The position numbers were made by a program, and so were the translations under genes. From the NCBI GenBank assembly GCA_023213395.1, contig CM041465.1, positions 49,917,741-49,981,740 on the forward strand: a stretch of DNA of 64,000 nucleotides, given 5' to 3'. The notes under the pieces are model-generated. The model was not told the origin of the DNA. It did no database searches and saw nothing but the letters and a program-made list of their open reading frames with translations. The stretch is from Cycas panzhihuaensis (taxonomy: Eukaryota; Cycadophyta). Positions 47,737 to 61,940 of this stretch are shown here, one piece after another; within the stretch, counting starts at the first letter, position 1; every line of letters starts with the position of its first letter.

Positions 47737-48627
47737 TACTTAACTCCATTATTATATCAATTTATTTATGTAATTTATTAGGGAGAAAATTATAGCTTTA
47801 AAAGTATTTTTCAATGGTAAGGAAAATTAAATCATTACATTGAAGAGCTTTATAGGAGAAGCTTATAAGAAAATATAGAATAATATAGCCATAAACTAAC
47901 CCACATAAGTAATGTTATTACATATGAACATGTTCTAATTTTATATCACAAGCCCTGCTCCTAAGATAAAACTAAAGTTATTATATTTTAACATTATCTT
48001 TTCACATTTATTGTGTATAATACAACTTGCATGTAAGGGATATATTGTGTTGAATGGAATAACCTGATTATTTTAATATATATTTTAATACATATAACCC
48101 TTCCCTTTAACAAACTTATAACGATGATGCAATAAATCCTTATAATTATACAAACTCTTAATTAAATACTTAGCATATAACTTCATTAAAATTATTCACA
48201 TGGATTCTTACAATCCATAAGCTTGTTGTTTATGACCATTAAGGGAAAAATATTCTAAGTGCTTATACACAACTTGGAAACTCCAAACTATTTTTCATAT
48301 GTCATACATATAATCAAGTTCACAATCTAATTGTTTTATTAGGGTGGCATTAGATAATGGAATTCATAACTGCCAAGAAGATGGTATGGCCCACCTCTTA
48401 TTATCATCTATTAAAAATTATTATTTACATACATGCATATAAAGTATCATCAACACTACATATACATATGTATGTTTGAAATATATTAATAAGAAGGATT
48501 GTGAACGTTGATCGAATACATCTAGCATGTGGATTCCATTCCATTATCTTTTGAAGTTAAAGGTATCATTTTTAAGATTTGATTAATAGGACTTGTCGTA
48601 CATGGAATGGGTAGGTTCTAAATAAAT

Positions 48628-48757
<130 letters not shown>

Positions 48758-50839
48758 GATGTCATCAACATATTAAATCAATGTCATGCATTTATAAAAT
48801 CAAAATCTTTGAACTCTTCTTATTTATATCTGTTGGGGGAATCTTTCATAACATGAGCAATTCTAAAAATTTTTGATATTAATAAATAGATAAAATTTAA
48901 AGATATTTATGGTGAGATATTTTACTCAATAAGGGACTATAAATGTTTTACTCTTAGAATGGAAGGTAAGGTTATGTTTTTCACTTTAAGTTAAGAAAGG
49001 AATATAGGTCTACACATTTTTAATTTTAGCCAAGTATAGGTAAAGTTCTAATAATATTTGAAGGGAACATAGATCTTGATTTGTAAGTTATATAATTATA
49101 TATATTGGAAAAAATATTCACATAGAAGCTCAAGTTTAGCCATTAAATCTAATTCATGGACAAGCACTCTATGAAGCTTAATCTTAAAGACCATACACAT
49201 AAAATTATAATGAAGCTTAAGAAGATGGCATTCCTTATGTAAGCAAGTGTGATGAGAGCAAAAAAACTAAAAATTATGGCCTACACCATTACTTAGATAG
49301 AAAAAATGTCATTACTCTTTTAAGATGCAAGTATAATAGCTAGCTTATATTATAATGGAGCTTAGGGATACAAACTTCCCTAATTAATAGGTTATGTATA
49401 TCTAAATGTAAACATCGATGGTAGGATAATAAAAGAGTCATTTAATCTACATTGTTGCAAAGGCTATTTAATATAACAATTGATTAGAAATGACATTTAA
49501 AATATAAAATAATTTAAAATAGCATATTATACGCCACTAATTCATATGTTTTCCAAATCGAAGGCTCCTTCGTCCTAAAAGGATTTAGCCCATATGGTGA
49601 AGTATTTATCTATCCCTCACATTGCTTAAGGGTTCTAGGCTTTAAGGAGAGGGCTTTGCCATATCACTTAATTCATGTGGTCATCCACTTTCTTTGCTAA
49701 GGATAATTAGCCATTGAAAAACTTAGCCTAGGATAAAGGTCTAAGACTTGGGGGAAAAAAGGCTATTACTACCCATGTAGACCTTTCAAAAAGAGATAAG
49801 AAAGATTACACTAATTAGTGCCCTTTGAAGGATAACTACAATCTTTGACCCAAAGATAAATTTATAATCAATAGGATCCATTAGTTTATACCAAAAAAAG
49901 AAAATGCATGCTTAATATTTATACCACCTAGCCTCATGGAAAAGTAGGTTTGACCTTATGGTTAACCTCTAATGAAACCAAACATTGAGTCACTATATGA
50001 GAATCCTTTGAACTTCTCTATTATAGAGAACTTAAACACTAGATTAGGGATTGATGCTAATTAACAATATTAAAAAAATAGTTTTGAACATGCTTAGGAT
50101 ACTAAAACATCTCTAAAATTAAAACTTCACCTTTCATGCATCCTCCCTCAAGGTTTGCTAACTAAGGAAGACCTCTTTTATAATATGCTTAATAGATGAT
50201 TCTTGCTTGGACTATGGGCGAGGTGAATTAACCTAACATATTCTTTGACATTAATAATTTACAAAATGCATACGATTTATTACCCTACAATAGCTTAGCC
50301 ATTCCATAGACAACAAGTTTCTAGGAGAACCTTATTAGGTCATGACTATGATTTCAATCATCCTACCATCCTTTATTTGGTTTCTAATTAGGGCATCTAT
50401 TATTTATAATCTTTAAAAAATCAAGATACAAAGATATTTATAATATATTAGACTAATAAAATATGGTATGGCCTTGTAAGTGAGAGACACTCTATATGAA
50501 TAAAAGAATGTTATATAAGGATAGTTGCAAGTTATTGCTTGTTATCAATAAGAACAAGATACCATTTAATGTAATACAAACCTTTTTCTATTCACTCATT
50601 TTTTTGGGACTTCTTCACTGGATATGGAGAATGGTTATTATGATAGTTAATTACATATATACATATATAGATTATGATGGAAACCTTAAATAAATATGGC
50701 TCTAGTGGGCCTCATGGGATTATACTTTAATACTTTTTTATCAGCTATGTGTTAAGAGTTTACTAACATAAGTTATAGGTTCAAAACCCATGACGATGTT
50801 TATTATTATCGTTGTGGTTATCATTTTTTTTTTATGCAT

Positions 50840-50864
50840 GAGAGAGAGAGAGAGAGAGAGAGAG
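50840..50864. repeat. GA microsatellite
   Basis: An uninterrupted GA run of 25 bases follows a T-rich stretch. Confidence 0.95.
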
Positions 50865-51840
50865 ATGGCCTAATGGCTATAAGTGGCTCAACCTAACATG
50901 GGAAACTATGCCTTGATACCTTAGCGAGTTTACACTTAATTTACCTTTGAATAAATGTTGAATTATAAATAAACCTAATGCCCATAAAAGGCCACCCTTC
51001 ATGGGAATTGGGCTCTTAATACCTTCATGACTTTACAGCTAGGCTACCTTTATAAATAAATAATTGGATATGATTACAATACATTAACTTAGAAATGATT
51101 GCAATTTATTAATACCCTTATAATTATTAATGAAATCTACTCTCACAAGGAGACAAACAATTAAAAAATGGACTGCCAAACATGGCATCTATTTCTAATT
51201 TTGAGATAGCATAGTGCTAATTAAGAGTAAATTATTCTTTAATAAGAGGAGGATTAATAGTCAACTCTTTTATAGAGCCTAAGCACCATTATGCATGAGG
51301 ATGCAACAACAAAATAAAAGCTCCAGGCTCTAAACATGGTAGCTTTCTCATTATGTGGTCCCATGGAGGAGGGTAGGCTCCTATTTTTCTACACAATGTG
51401 GTCTTGTGTATGAAAAGACAAATTCTTTCCTATGAATTGAGGAGCATGAATGCTTAATCTTTACTTTTAAACTACTACCAAAATGGGGGGTTAAATTGAG
51501 CTACTACATTTTAGCAAATTTTGGAAATGCCATTCCATATTTTTCTTGCCAAGAAAGTCAAAAATTTATCTCTAAGCCAAATGGAAGTAATTGCACAATA
51601 ACATACTTAATGGAGTGATAAAAAAAACCAAAAATCTATAGAACCCTATTCTCTTTATCAACTTGAAAAGTCCCAACAATGGCTACTAAATCTTTTTGAA
51701 TAGCCCCCTTCCATGGGGACCCGCCCTTAGGTCCCTCTTAGGTTGTGATTAATAAGGGCCAAGTAAGTTTGATGTACCTAAATGCATGCCATGGTGGGAG
51801 ATCCCTCTATAGTTGATTTTTCTGATTTGATCAACATCAA

Positions 51841-53728
51841 AACCGAGACAACACAAACTCAACCTCTATACCGGGATGAGGGCGCAAATTCGAACTCCGA
51901 AAAGCATAAATCGACGGGGCGAAATTTACGCATTCTTCCCTTGAGTCCGTCTTGATGCATTAAAAGATGGAACTTGGCTCCTATTTGGGGCTTGTGCGTT
52001 ACGTGCGTAAAACATGACGCGGATACCGAACAAAATACACATACAAAAGAGCCCCCTCCCGCAAACAAACAAAACATAGAAAGTTGAACAAATGAAATTA
52101 CATAGGAGATTGAACAAATCCAATGAAAATATGTGCAAACGCCAGGAGGAGAAGCAGATACAGAGCTTGAGAATGCCGAGATCCTTGCGCCTCTAAAGGT
52201 TCATCTTAGATTTGCCTGTTTGGTCTTCACAAGCTTCCAAACAGAAAAAGGAGCTCAAGAGCTTTCCAACGTTTATGCGCGTTATTCCACACGGAGGTCA
52301 TCACGGTATAAATTTCCAACAATTTCCGTTGCAAGGTAAACGGCCTGGAATGGCCGAACGATGCAGTTTTTATTGGGATATGAAATCCTGACGGCTTGGA
52401 ACATATTTCATTCTCACACTGATGAACAAAAAAGAAAAACGGGGGGTCCATCATACTTACTACCATTCATACTTTTTCCCAGCAGGTGTGGCAGCAGTTG
52501 CCGCCGTAGAAATTCGCAGCCGATGCAAGATAAGGCGGTACGTTTTCTTTTTGATCCCTACATATATATAAATATATATACAGATATATATTTTTGCTTT
52601 GACTGCTACAGGGCACTATCCTCGTCAGCTGTCCATGTTCCAGTTAGCCGTATTCAACAGGACCAGCATTGAAGTAGGCTGTCACCAGCACGAGCAGGAG
52701 AAGAAATAATGGTCGTGTCAGAGGGGTCGGTAAGGCAGGGTAGCTTATCAACGCTTCATACTGGCCTTGAATTGCTGTTATCCAACGGCTGCATTGTTTT
52801 CCAGAGCCATGGGACGCATCACAGCCCTTAGATTAAAGGCAAGGCTGAAGCTCTAGGGAGGTAGATTCTCGTGGACAGATCGGCCGAACTCCAAAAAAAT
52901 AATGAAAGAGTTTTTTTTTTTATTTTTTTATTGTCTCAGTTCTATCTAATTTATTGAGACCCTGAGAGAGAGATTAAAAGAACGTCTGGTGGCAGACAAA
53001 AGCATGCGAAACCGTTCAGAAATATGGGCTAAAGATGTTTGTAGAAAGCTCGGAAGCACGTAGCTGAGCATTTGTAAGGCTCCTAAAAATCGATCTTCGT
53101 GAGTCCGTCAGATGGTCAATTTTGTCTGAAATTAATAGCCGCTAGTGTCTTGAATGTTTACGGACGTCGATGCATGTAGCGACCTGAAGCAAACTCTCAG
53201 TAAATCTCTGACCCGTAAAATGCAGAAAAATGATTCGATATGGAATTGTTGTTTCCAGTGGGAAGATTCGAGCTTTATGTTCATAGTTCTTTTGTGTGCC
53301 GATGATTTAGTTTCAGTCCAAGCCGAAATGTCGTATATGAGACCTAGGTTTTGCTTTGAATCCGTATTTTGTTTGTAGGACAAAGATTTAGGACCCGAAG
53401 TTTTGAAGTTTAAATCTATGTATTGTGATTCGAGATTTAAAATCATAGTTTCAAAGGTAAGAAAATATTTAGCTTTATACTAATATATTCAAGTGAAGGC
53501 GTAGATTCAAGGGGTTGAATTTAAATTAATCCGTGACTTTAAGATTCGAAGTGACATTCACTGACTCCGTATGTGGCAATTTATTTGATCCAGGACTTGG
53601 TTGTTTGTTGGAGATGGGCAAGGATTTGATCCACCAGAGAATTTGGGCGGTTCAAATTTCTATTGTTGTCTACGCGCCATGAGATTCAGCCAGCGTTAAA
53701 CTTACCCTACATTTTTTATATTGCATGC
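51841..53728 (+). other. Low-copy upstream region of the receptor-kinase gene
   Basis: Base composition rises from about 51841, and none of the window's repeats match. Short frames exist on both strands (for example around 52133-52466) but show no family motif. A TATA-rich stretch near 52560-52590 and a T-rich run near 52912-52930 are visible. The promoter and 5' leader of the gene should lie here, but no transcription start can be fixed. Confidence 0.4.
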
Positions 53729-56277
53729 ATGCGTTCCTCTGCAATGATGGACATCATCAAAACGGTTGCAATGCAATTATTGCTAGCGTTTTCTTTATTA
53801 TTGCTATCGTTTCCGTATTCTGGAGCTTCGCAAGCTCTCCCAAAAACTGATTACGATGTCTTGATGCAATTTAAGGCATCTGCTGATACAAACAACAGAC
53901 TTACCAGTTGGAAAACCCAGAATCCTTGCACGGGTAATTGGTTTGGCATAATATGTCAAAATAATCGGGTCGTTCGGCTTGTGCTGGAGAATTTTCAGCT
54001 CGCCGGTTCAATCGATTCCTTAACCGATCTAGATCAGTTGAGAGTGCTGAGCCTCAAGGCAAATTCGTTGAACGGCACCATTCCAGATTTATCAAGGTGG
54101 AGAAATATAAAATTATTGTTTCTGTCACACAACAATTTCTCTGGCCCGTTACCTTCATCCGTTTCTTTGTTGGATCGGCTCTGGAGACTTGACGTTTCGA
54201 ACAATAATTTAACAGGTCAAATACCCTTTTCTCTGAATTCTCTTGGGCATTTGCTAACTCTGAGACTGGAAAACAATTTATTCTCAGGAAGTATTGCCGG
54301 TCTCAACCTTTCCAGTCTGCAAGACTTCAATGTTTCAGGCAATCTTCTTACGGGGATTATCCCTGCAACTCTGTCCAAATTTCCTGTATCTGCATTTGAA
54401 AGGAATTTAATTCTGTGTGGCAATCCATTACCAAGTTGTAAGAATATTATCAGTAACCCTACCACTCCTGGAAGTCCTATAAATTCCAGCCCTGTAACTC
54501 AGAATCCCACCGCCATTGTACCCTCGACACCCAGTTCAAAGCCTGAAATGGCGCAGAGTATGAAGAAAAGCTCGAGCAAGCTGAGCAGAGGTGCTGTCAT
54601 AGCAATCGTGATCGGAGATTTTGCAGTCTTGTTGCTAATTGCTTGCATTTTTCTATGTTATTATTGGAAAAAATATGCAAGAAAAATTATAGATGGGAAG
54701 CCTGCAATGAGCTTGGAAACAGAGAAGACTGTTTATTCTTCAAGCCAGTACCCCCTTAATTCGAATTCTGTAGATAGAGGGAAACTTGTTTTCTTTGAGG
54801 GAGTGAGGCAGTTTGAATTGGAGGATCTTCTTCGCGCTTCAGCTGAGATGCTTGGGAAGGGTAGCTTTGGAACTGCATATAAGGCTGTTTTGGAAGACGG
54901 TTATGTTGTTGCTGTTAAGAGATTGAAGGATGCTCATACTTTAGGAAGAAAAGATTTTGACCAGCATATGGAGCTTTTAGGAAGGCTGAGGCACCTGAAT
55001 CTAGTGAGTCTGAGGGCTTATTATTATGCAAGAGATGAAAAGCTGCTTGTTTACGAGTATATGGCGAATGGGAGCTTGTATTCCCTTCTTCATGGTATGT
55101 TTTTTCTATTTTTCATATCATCTCTCGTCATGTTTTCTTTGGTTGCAACATACAAGATTTTCAAACATTTGATGAGGGCTTCCTGTGTTGTAAATCTTGA
55201 ATTGTATTTTTGTGCATTTAAGGTTTGTCTTCAATTGGTAGAACAAAAATTGGAAGTAAATTGATCCTTTCAAACATTTTGATTTCATTTCGCTTTGCAA
55301 CATTAAGCAAGCCATTGATTCTAAAGTCATATCTTACATTTCGTTTCTGCTAAACTTTAACGGAAGACTCCTTCCTTGTAAGCATAGATAAGTATTGCAC
55401 TATATTTTTGGCAAATGCAAGGATGGTATTGGCATTGCATCTTCATAATTTATGCGAATGTCTATAGAAAGTCTTTTCATTTATCATTATCTTTTCTGGA
55501 GGATATCTGAAAAAAAAGAGTCAATGAATGATAAATACCTTTTATTTCTCTGGAGGGTTAAGTTTGGGGTTGGTTTTGGAAGTGGATCAGAGTTTACGTT
55601 TTGATTTTATTCATGGCTGTGCCTTTGCAGGTAATCGTGGTCCCGGAAGAACCCCTCTTGATTGGACAACTAGGATGAAGATAGCTACGGGTGCTGCCAG
55701 GGGTTTGGCATTCATTCACCACTCCTGTAAATCTCCTAGGCTTGCCCATGGGAACATTAAGTCTTCTAATGTTCTGTTGGACAAAAATGGAAATGCTTGC
55801 ATATCGGACCTTGGTCTTGCTGTTCTTGTGGGTCCGCTTTCTGCTGCTTCTAGAATTGGAGGATATAGAGCTCCTGAACAGAGTGAGACCAGAAAGATAT
55901 CCCAGAAAGCAGATGTGTATAGTTTTGGAGTACTACTTCTTGAGATTCTTACTGGGAAAGCACCTTTCCAACCCCATACATCAGAGGAAGGCATAGATCT
56001 CCCAAAATGGGTACAATCTGTTGTGAGAGAAGAATGGACAGCAGAAGTGTTTGATTTAGAGCTCATGAGGTACAAGAATATTGAAGAGGAAATGGTAGGC
56101 ATGCTTCAGATTGCCATGGTTTGTGTCTCTGTGTCTCCTGAACAAAGGCCGAAGATGAGCCATGTTTTGAAGATGATTGAAGACATCCGAGGGGAACAGT
56201 CCCCTGTGCACGAATCCTTTGACTCTCTATCTCAATCACCTTCTGTCTCAGAGGACACAGGAACCGCAAGCCATTAG
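53729..56277 (+). CDS. Class III LRR receptor-like kinase, PXC1/At1g68400-like, probable pseudokinase
   Basis: There are two exons, 53729-55094 and 55631-56277, encoding 670 residues. The chosen start [11 protein letters not shown] precedes a hydrophobic signal peptide ([13 protein letters not shown]); the ATG at 53744 is an alternative. Next come an N-cap with paired cysteines ([12 protein letters not shown]), about five LRRs ([39 protein letters not shown] and others), a Ser/Pro-rich linker, and a membrane span (about 288-312). The kinase domain has GKGSFG (376-381) and VAVK with Lys397. The catalytic loop reads HGN (495-497) instead of HRD, DFG reads DLG (515-517), and APE is intact (536-538). 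The missing loop Asp implies weak or no phosphotransfer, as is typical of this class. Arabidopsis PXC1 acts in vascular secondary-wall formation; an equivalent role here is inference. Confidence 0.95.
55095..55630 (+). other. Intron of the receptor-kinase gene (phase 1)
   Basis: The donor CATG/GTATGT and acceptor TTTGCAG/GTAATC join [15 protein letters not shown] without a break, restoring the conserved kinase motif [15 protein letters not shown]. Reading on into the intron reaches a stop at 55264. An intron at this point is usual in class III LRR kinases. Confidence 0.93.
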
Positions 56278-59200
56278 TCACAAGGACATGGATTCAAAAG
56301 CTAATATCTCAAGCCGCAAAGGGTCTCTTCAATTTTAGATCCTTACTTGATAATGCTGGCCTGGAGCTTGGCGAAGTGATAATCTAGTGAGATGGTAGTT
56401 TTCCTTATCGAATGGAACATATAGAATATTCTCAGGGATCCATTATTAGCTGAACTTGTTTCATTAGCTAATTACTCGATCATTCTGAATGTACATTCAA
56501 GTAGACCCAGCTTAGAGCTTTGTAAGCAGCTAGAGTGTTTATTGATATGCTGTGCTGAATATTTATTTAATGGAAATGTGCTGACATTAACATTCATTCC
56601 TGCAATACAAGCATGTCATGCATTTATCACACGTTATCAAATTGCAGTAGATTGGTCAATGGTGGTGAAGGTTACCTGCAATTGTACTTCATTTAAAAAT
56701 GTTCGTTATTAGGGTAATTGAAGGGGGCATAACTCGAGTCATAAATTACTCAGGGAAGCAAGGAACTTGTGTGCGAAGTTGAATTTCATGGCATAGCTTT
56801 CAATTTTTGATTTCAAGAAAGGTTGCTTTATTATTGGAAGGCTTGTTCAGAGGTCAAATGACTTCCCTTCACTGTCGAGCTGTTGTTGCCTGAAACTCCA
56901 CTTTCCCTGGTTGTGCTACGTTCTTCAGAAACTCGGGAACAGCACTAAAATTCTGATCAGGCTTCTCAAATTTCCTTTTCGGTCTGTTTTTGCTTCCTCA
57001 AAAACGTTTCCAAGGGATTTTCAATCAGAGAACCTGTTTCCATTTGAGCCACATCGTTGGTGGGCCCTACTCACTACTAACCCTCACCGCAGAGTATTAA
57101 ATTAGCATATACATATTTGAGAAAATAGATTTAATGGCTGAAATTGTTCCATATTTATAATGTTTAGCTTTGTTTACTGAATTTTGGACGCATTATTTAA
57201 TATATTTTTATATATAATTTGTTAATGTAGGATTTTTCAAATCCTAATATGATGTTTTTTCAATCTTGTTTGTTTGTTTGTTTTTTTTCTAAATTGAAAA
57301 TCTTTTGATTCTGTTTCCATTACAAAAAGGATAAAAGAGTCTAACCTGAAATTGTCATGTGTTCAACATTTTTCTCTCTTTTATTTCTTCTTTACAGAAG
57401 TAAATAAATAGATGTTAAGTGTAAGTTGCAACCAAAGTGCCCCGAAAATGTCTATAAACGTAAAAATAAATAAATAATAACATAATTTATTAGAAATTAT
57501 TAGTTTTTTAAAATATTAATAACAAAATAAATAACAAAATTTGTTAGGAATTGATTTTTTAAAAATCAAAGTTCCTTGTAAGGTATAAATTCAGAGTTTG
57601 TATGAAATTATTTCAAAATTAGCAGAGGGTTTGATAAGCGGTTAAGCACATCCTTCTTTAATTCGCTGGCACCAATACATTCGGTTCCTGCACTTGAATA
57701 GACATTATTGCTTGAGTTTCGTGGTCTTATGAATTTTGTAATGTCAAGCATGGATTGAATGGTCCGTTAAGCGGCTGACAGCCTCGATTTGAGTGAATTG
57801 TGTTTAATTTCACCTCGGGCTGGTGGTTACGGACGCGCGGAGCAGATGCGGTGCTGAAAAATATGAATCTGCCCCTGGGTCATGGGTCAGGGGCCGTAGG
57901 CTTTGGTAACGTCTTATGTATTTCGAGAATTCCACTACTTTATCTAATTTCATCGGCGTAGATTTGACGCCGGACCGGGCTACCTGCCTGGCATGCGAAC
58001 CGAGCTGGCGAGGTGAGCGAACCCTGGCGCCGGGTTTCGTGTTTATTGCATGGAATAACTTGTTTATACGTGGTGTCGCTATCTTCCTAAATATTGTGGG
58101 ACCCGTTGTTATTCAAGGCCTGTTTCAGTAATCCCGTTGCGTCCAGCGACCAGAGGTACCGACGTGAGGACCATTTTCCGTCAATTGGTGTGTGTTGCAG
58201 AGTACGACTTGTTCGGCTGACTGACACCGCTATGCAATTTGACGACGTACGAATGCCTCTCCTAGTCACTCAAAGCTTAAAGGGCTGATTTGATTCTTCA
58301 TACCCAATTTTACTTTTTCTTTATTAAAAAAACGGAATCACGGGGATTCCAAAGAGCTCTTCGGTACGTCCAAACTCGCCATGAAGAACAAATACATTAA
58401 ACAAAATGGTACTCCCCAATTTACTTACGTTCTTTTTTATCAATTCCATTTACAGAGGAGCCTTTCTTGACAAGACATAAAGAAAAGGGACACTCCAAAT
58501 ATTCTTGTTATAAGTTTTCGGTAACTTAGGAAAAGATATTCTTGTTATGCGTAATCAGCAACTTGCGTTCTTTTACTACAATCTCCGAGGATGAGATATA
58601 AGAGGAAGGGGGTTAGGGCTTTTGAGGAGATACAATGAGAACGCATATGGGGGACTTTATTCTGCCTCGTCGTTCATTATATTCTCTCTTGCTTTTGGGT
58701 TATATTCTTGTGCTTTTAAACTAGAGTAAAATTTACTTATAATTGGACCTACCTACATTATGCCCTTGCTTATGTGCTCTACTACTCCCTCTTGTTAAGG
58801 ATTTTTTAAGAGCCTACTTTAGGAATATGGTTCCATCAAAATATTGATGAATTGCTAATGTGCTATAAGCTTCTTGCCCATTTGCATGCAAGAGGCCTCT
58901 CATTAATGGCATTGTTTTGTCTCTAATGGACACCATTGAGGGTGTTTATATATATAGGAAAAATAAATATCATGTTTATTCATTGTTTATATGTAAAACC
59001 CACACCTAGCCCAATGGGATCTACCCTTACTGCTTGCCCACACACAAATGGTCTTATGCACATGCAAATGACATCTTGAGTTCATGGAAGAATTTACAAA
59101 CATAATGAAACTATAAGAAAATGTAGGAAGAACCCTCTCCAAGGAATCAAGTGAGAATTATATAGTTGTATTCCTTGGGTTTTAGTTTATAGCCTCTTAT

Positions 59201-60208
59201 AAATATAACCATTGCACATTTGGAGGAAGGAATTTTAATTTATTAGTCAAGGCTAGAACATTAGTGTGATGCTTTTAGAAGTTTAACCCTTGTGATGTGA
59301 CCAAGTAATTATAGTTATCGCTATCACTTCAATTGTTGTGTAAAAGGCAAGAATCTAGGCACAATGTGAGGACCATTATCATGATTACATTATTAATGTT
59401 AAACCAAATTTAAAATATCTAGATGTGTATTCCAAGAAAAGAATATATATCTCTCTCTAAAGAGCTACTAGACTCTTTTTCCTTTGTATCTTGCAATGGG
59501 TTGCATTGTGCATACGCTTCAAACATATAGGTCACATAGATTAATTGTATTACATGTATTTGCTAACACTCTTCAAAATAGGTTTATGTTCAAGTACATT
59601 CCTAAAAATAATTTATATTTTAAAATGTTGTTGTGACTTTTCCAATGCAATGCATTATTGTAAGTTAATTTAGAATAAAATTGATGATGTGCAACTTTAT
59701 GTTTTAGAAGTTATAAGTTAACAAACTCAATAATAAGACAAATAAACATAAAGTTACAAGTTCATCATAAATTTATTATAGAAATCAAGTTCACTAGTCA
59801 TCACATCTATATAAATAAAGTTCAATTTATTTAACTTATATTAACAATGAAATGTAAAGAAACAAACATTAGCCAACTAAAGTGGATAAAAATAAGCAGC
59901 TAAATAATTAATTTAATCAAACTCATTTTCACCATTAATTAATCGTAATGGAATATACAACTTGCTTATGTTAAACAAAACATATATTTATTGCAGTGGT
60001 GGTTTTTTCACTGAAATTTTATATGAAATTCATTGAGTTATAGTATAAATAGTTAAGTGATCAACCAAGTATTGCATGCAATGTTTTATGTTAACTTTTG
60101 TGGTTTTCTTGATTTAAGTTGATATCTTTGCCTAACCATTTTAAGATCCATTTTTTGGTCTCATGTATCTACTAGAAGTAGATTGTTCATGTTGTTTATT
60201 ATGCCAAC
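56278..60208. other. 3' flank of the gene and AT-rich intergenic sequence
   Basis: The transcript end probably lies within about 300 bases of the stop; an AT-rich ATTTATTTAATGG near 56561 is the best candidate region, but no clear AATAAA was found. A stretch with higher G+C at about 57770-58290 matches nothing else in the window and shows only short unconvincing frames. The remainder to 60208 is AT-rich, with no gene, tRNA or LTR pair seen. Confidence 0.45.
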
Positions 60209-60455
60209 TGTTACGAATCTTGTTCGTAACTAAAAACAATTCTTAAATTCACAAGGCAATGAGAGAACACGAAGGCTTGAAAATAGATAAATAGTCAATT
60301 GACCAATATATACTGAAAAGAATAAGTGATGTCCATATTACACTTGGGGGTTGTATTTATATGCATAATTGCCTCTTTCGCAGAAAGATATGTTTCTTCA
60401 ATAGCACCCGCTCACTAAAATAATTAATTACTCATTTATAAAGAAGTTCATAACA
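60209..60455 (-). repeat. Gypsy-2 3' LTR (247 bp)
   Basis: On the minus strand it begins TGTTATGAACTTC and ends TTCGTAACA, so TGTTA/TAACA form terminal inverted repeats. The purine-rich AAGAGGAATGAAT lies just before it (60456-60469). The flank is CCAAC on the plus strand (60204-60208), the expected target duplication. Confidence 0.8.
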
Positions 60456-61940
60456 ATTCATTCCTCTTAAGATGTTTCACCCACGAAATTTTCTGTTCTC
60501 AAATTAGAATGAAGTTTGATGAAATCAGAGGATTTCTACGAAGCATCTTCAAGAGGCAGTTGTTTTCATTTAATCAAATATTCTCGAATAGTCTTTGACC
60601 GCAATCGATGTTCTCGAACTTCAATGATAACTTCTGCTAATAAAATTAATTTGCCTTCTTTATCTAGGAGGGGTAGTTCTGTCTGTACCTGTACATAATT
60701 TTTAATTTTTTTTTTTTGAGACAAGACACATGAAACACATTGTGTAATTTTGAAGTTGGAAGTTCTAAGGCATAAGTCACTTCGCCAATTTTTTGTTTAA
60801 TCTGAAAAGGTCCATAAAATTGAGGACTCAATTTTTGTTTTTGAGAATTTTTTAATGATGTTTGTTTATATGGTTGTAGCCTTACATAGACCTAATATCT
60901 GACTTTGAATATTCTTTCTGTACGATTTTTATCAGATTGTTATTTCATACGATTTCTAGCTTATTCTAAATGTCGCTTTAATATTTGAATTATATTTTGT
61001 GATTCCTAGACATAGTCATTAACTACTGGAACTCTATTATTTTTATTTGACCAATCTTTTAATTGAGTTGGTTGGTAGCCGTATAATGCTTGATAGGGGG
61101 TCATTTTAATAGACGAATGGTAAAAAGAATCATACCATGTTTTAACTAAATGTAACTATTTGACCCACAAATGTTGTTTATCTATTACATAATTTTGTAG
61201 ATAATTTTCTAAACATTTGTTAACTGTTTCAGTTTGTCCATCTATTTGTGGATGATAACTAGTACTTATATCTAATTTTGTACCTACTTGCTGAAACATT
61301 TCTTGTCAAAAATGACTTAAGAATTTGGGATCTCTATCGCTAATAATAGTTTGCGGAAAGCTATATAACTTGTAAATTTCTTTGATAAATATTTCGGTTA
61401 ATTGCTGAGCTTTATAATTAGACTGAATGAGTATAAAATAAGCAAATTTTGTTAAACGATCCACAACTACATATATAACATCTTTTCTTTCTGATTTTGG
61501 TAAACCAATGATAAAATCCATACTAATACTTTCCCATTTTTGATGCGGAATAGGAAGAGGCTGGAGTAGACCAGGAGTAACAATACGTTCATATTTATTG
61601 ACTTGGCATATTGTGCATTCAACTACGAATTTCTTTATGTCATTTTTCATTCCTTGTCAAAAAAATGACTGTTTGGCTCGCAGATACATTTTATATAATC
61701 CTTCATATCCTGTGGTAGGTACTACATGTGCTTCATTTAATATCTTATTACGAAAAGCTGAGTTTAGACTTAAGAATATTCGTTCTTTATACTATAAAAT
61801 ATCATTCCTCCATACGAATTTGTCTTCTTTTCCTTGTTGAATTCTTTGAATGAGTTGTTGAATGTCAGGATCTTTCACATATTCTGATTGTAAATCCATG
61901 ACCCATACTAGGTCTATCATTTAGACAGCTTTTAGTTGAG

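Noticed and set aside
52133-52466. Short open frames on both strands upstream of the receptor kinase
   Set aside because: No family motif, no splice support and no second copy; treated as upstream non-coding sequence.
53663-53728. Upstream extension of the receptor-kinase frame to 53663
   Set aside because: The codon at 53663 is TTG, and the extension would put 22 residues before a good signal peptide. The ATG at 53729 is the better start.
55528-55630. Coding sequence upstream of exon 2
   Set aside because: It lies in the intron, has no match to the kinase fold, and the spliced product restores the conserved motif exactly.
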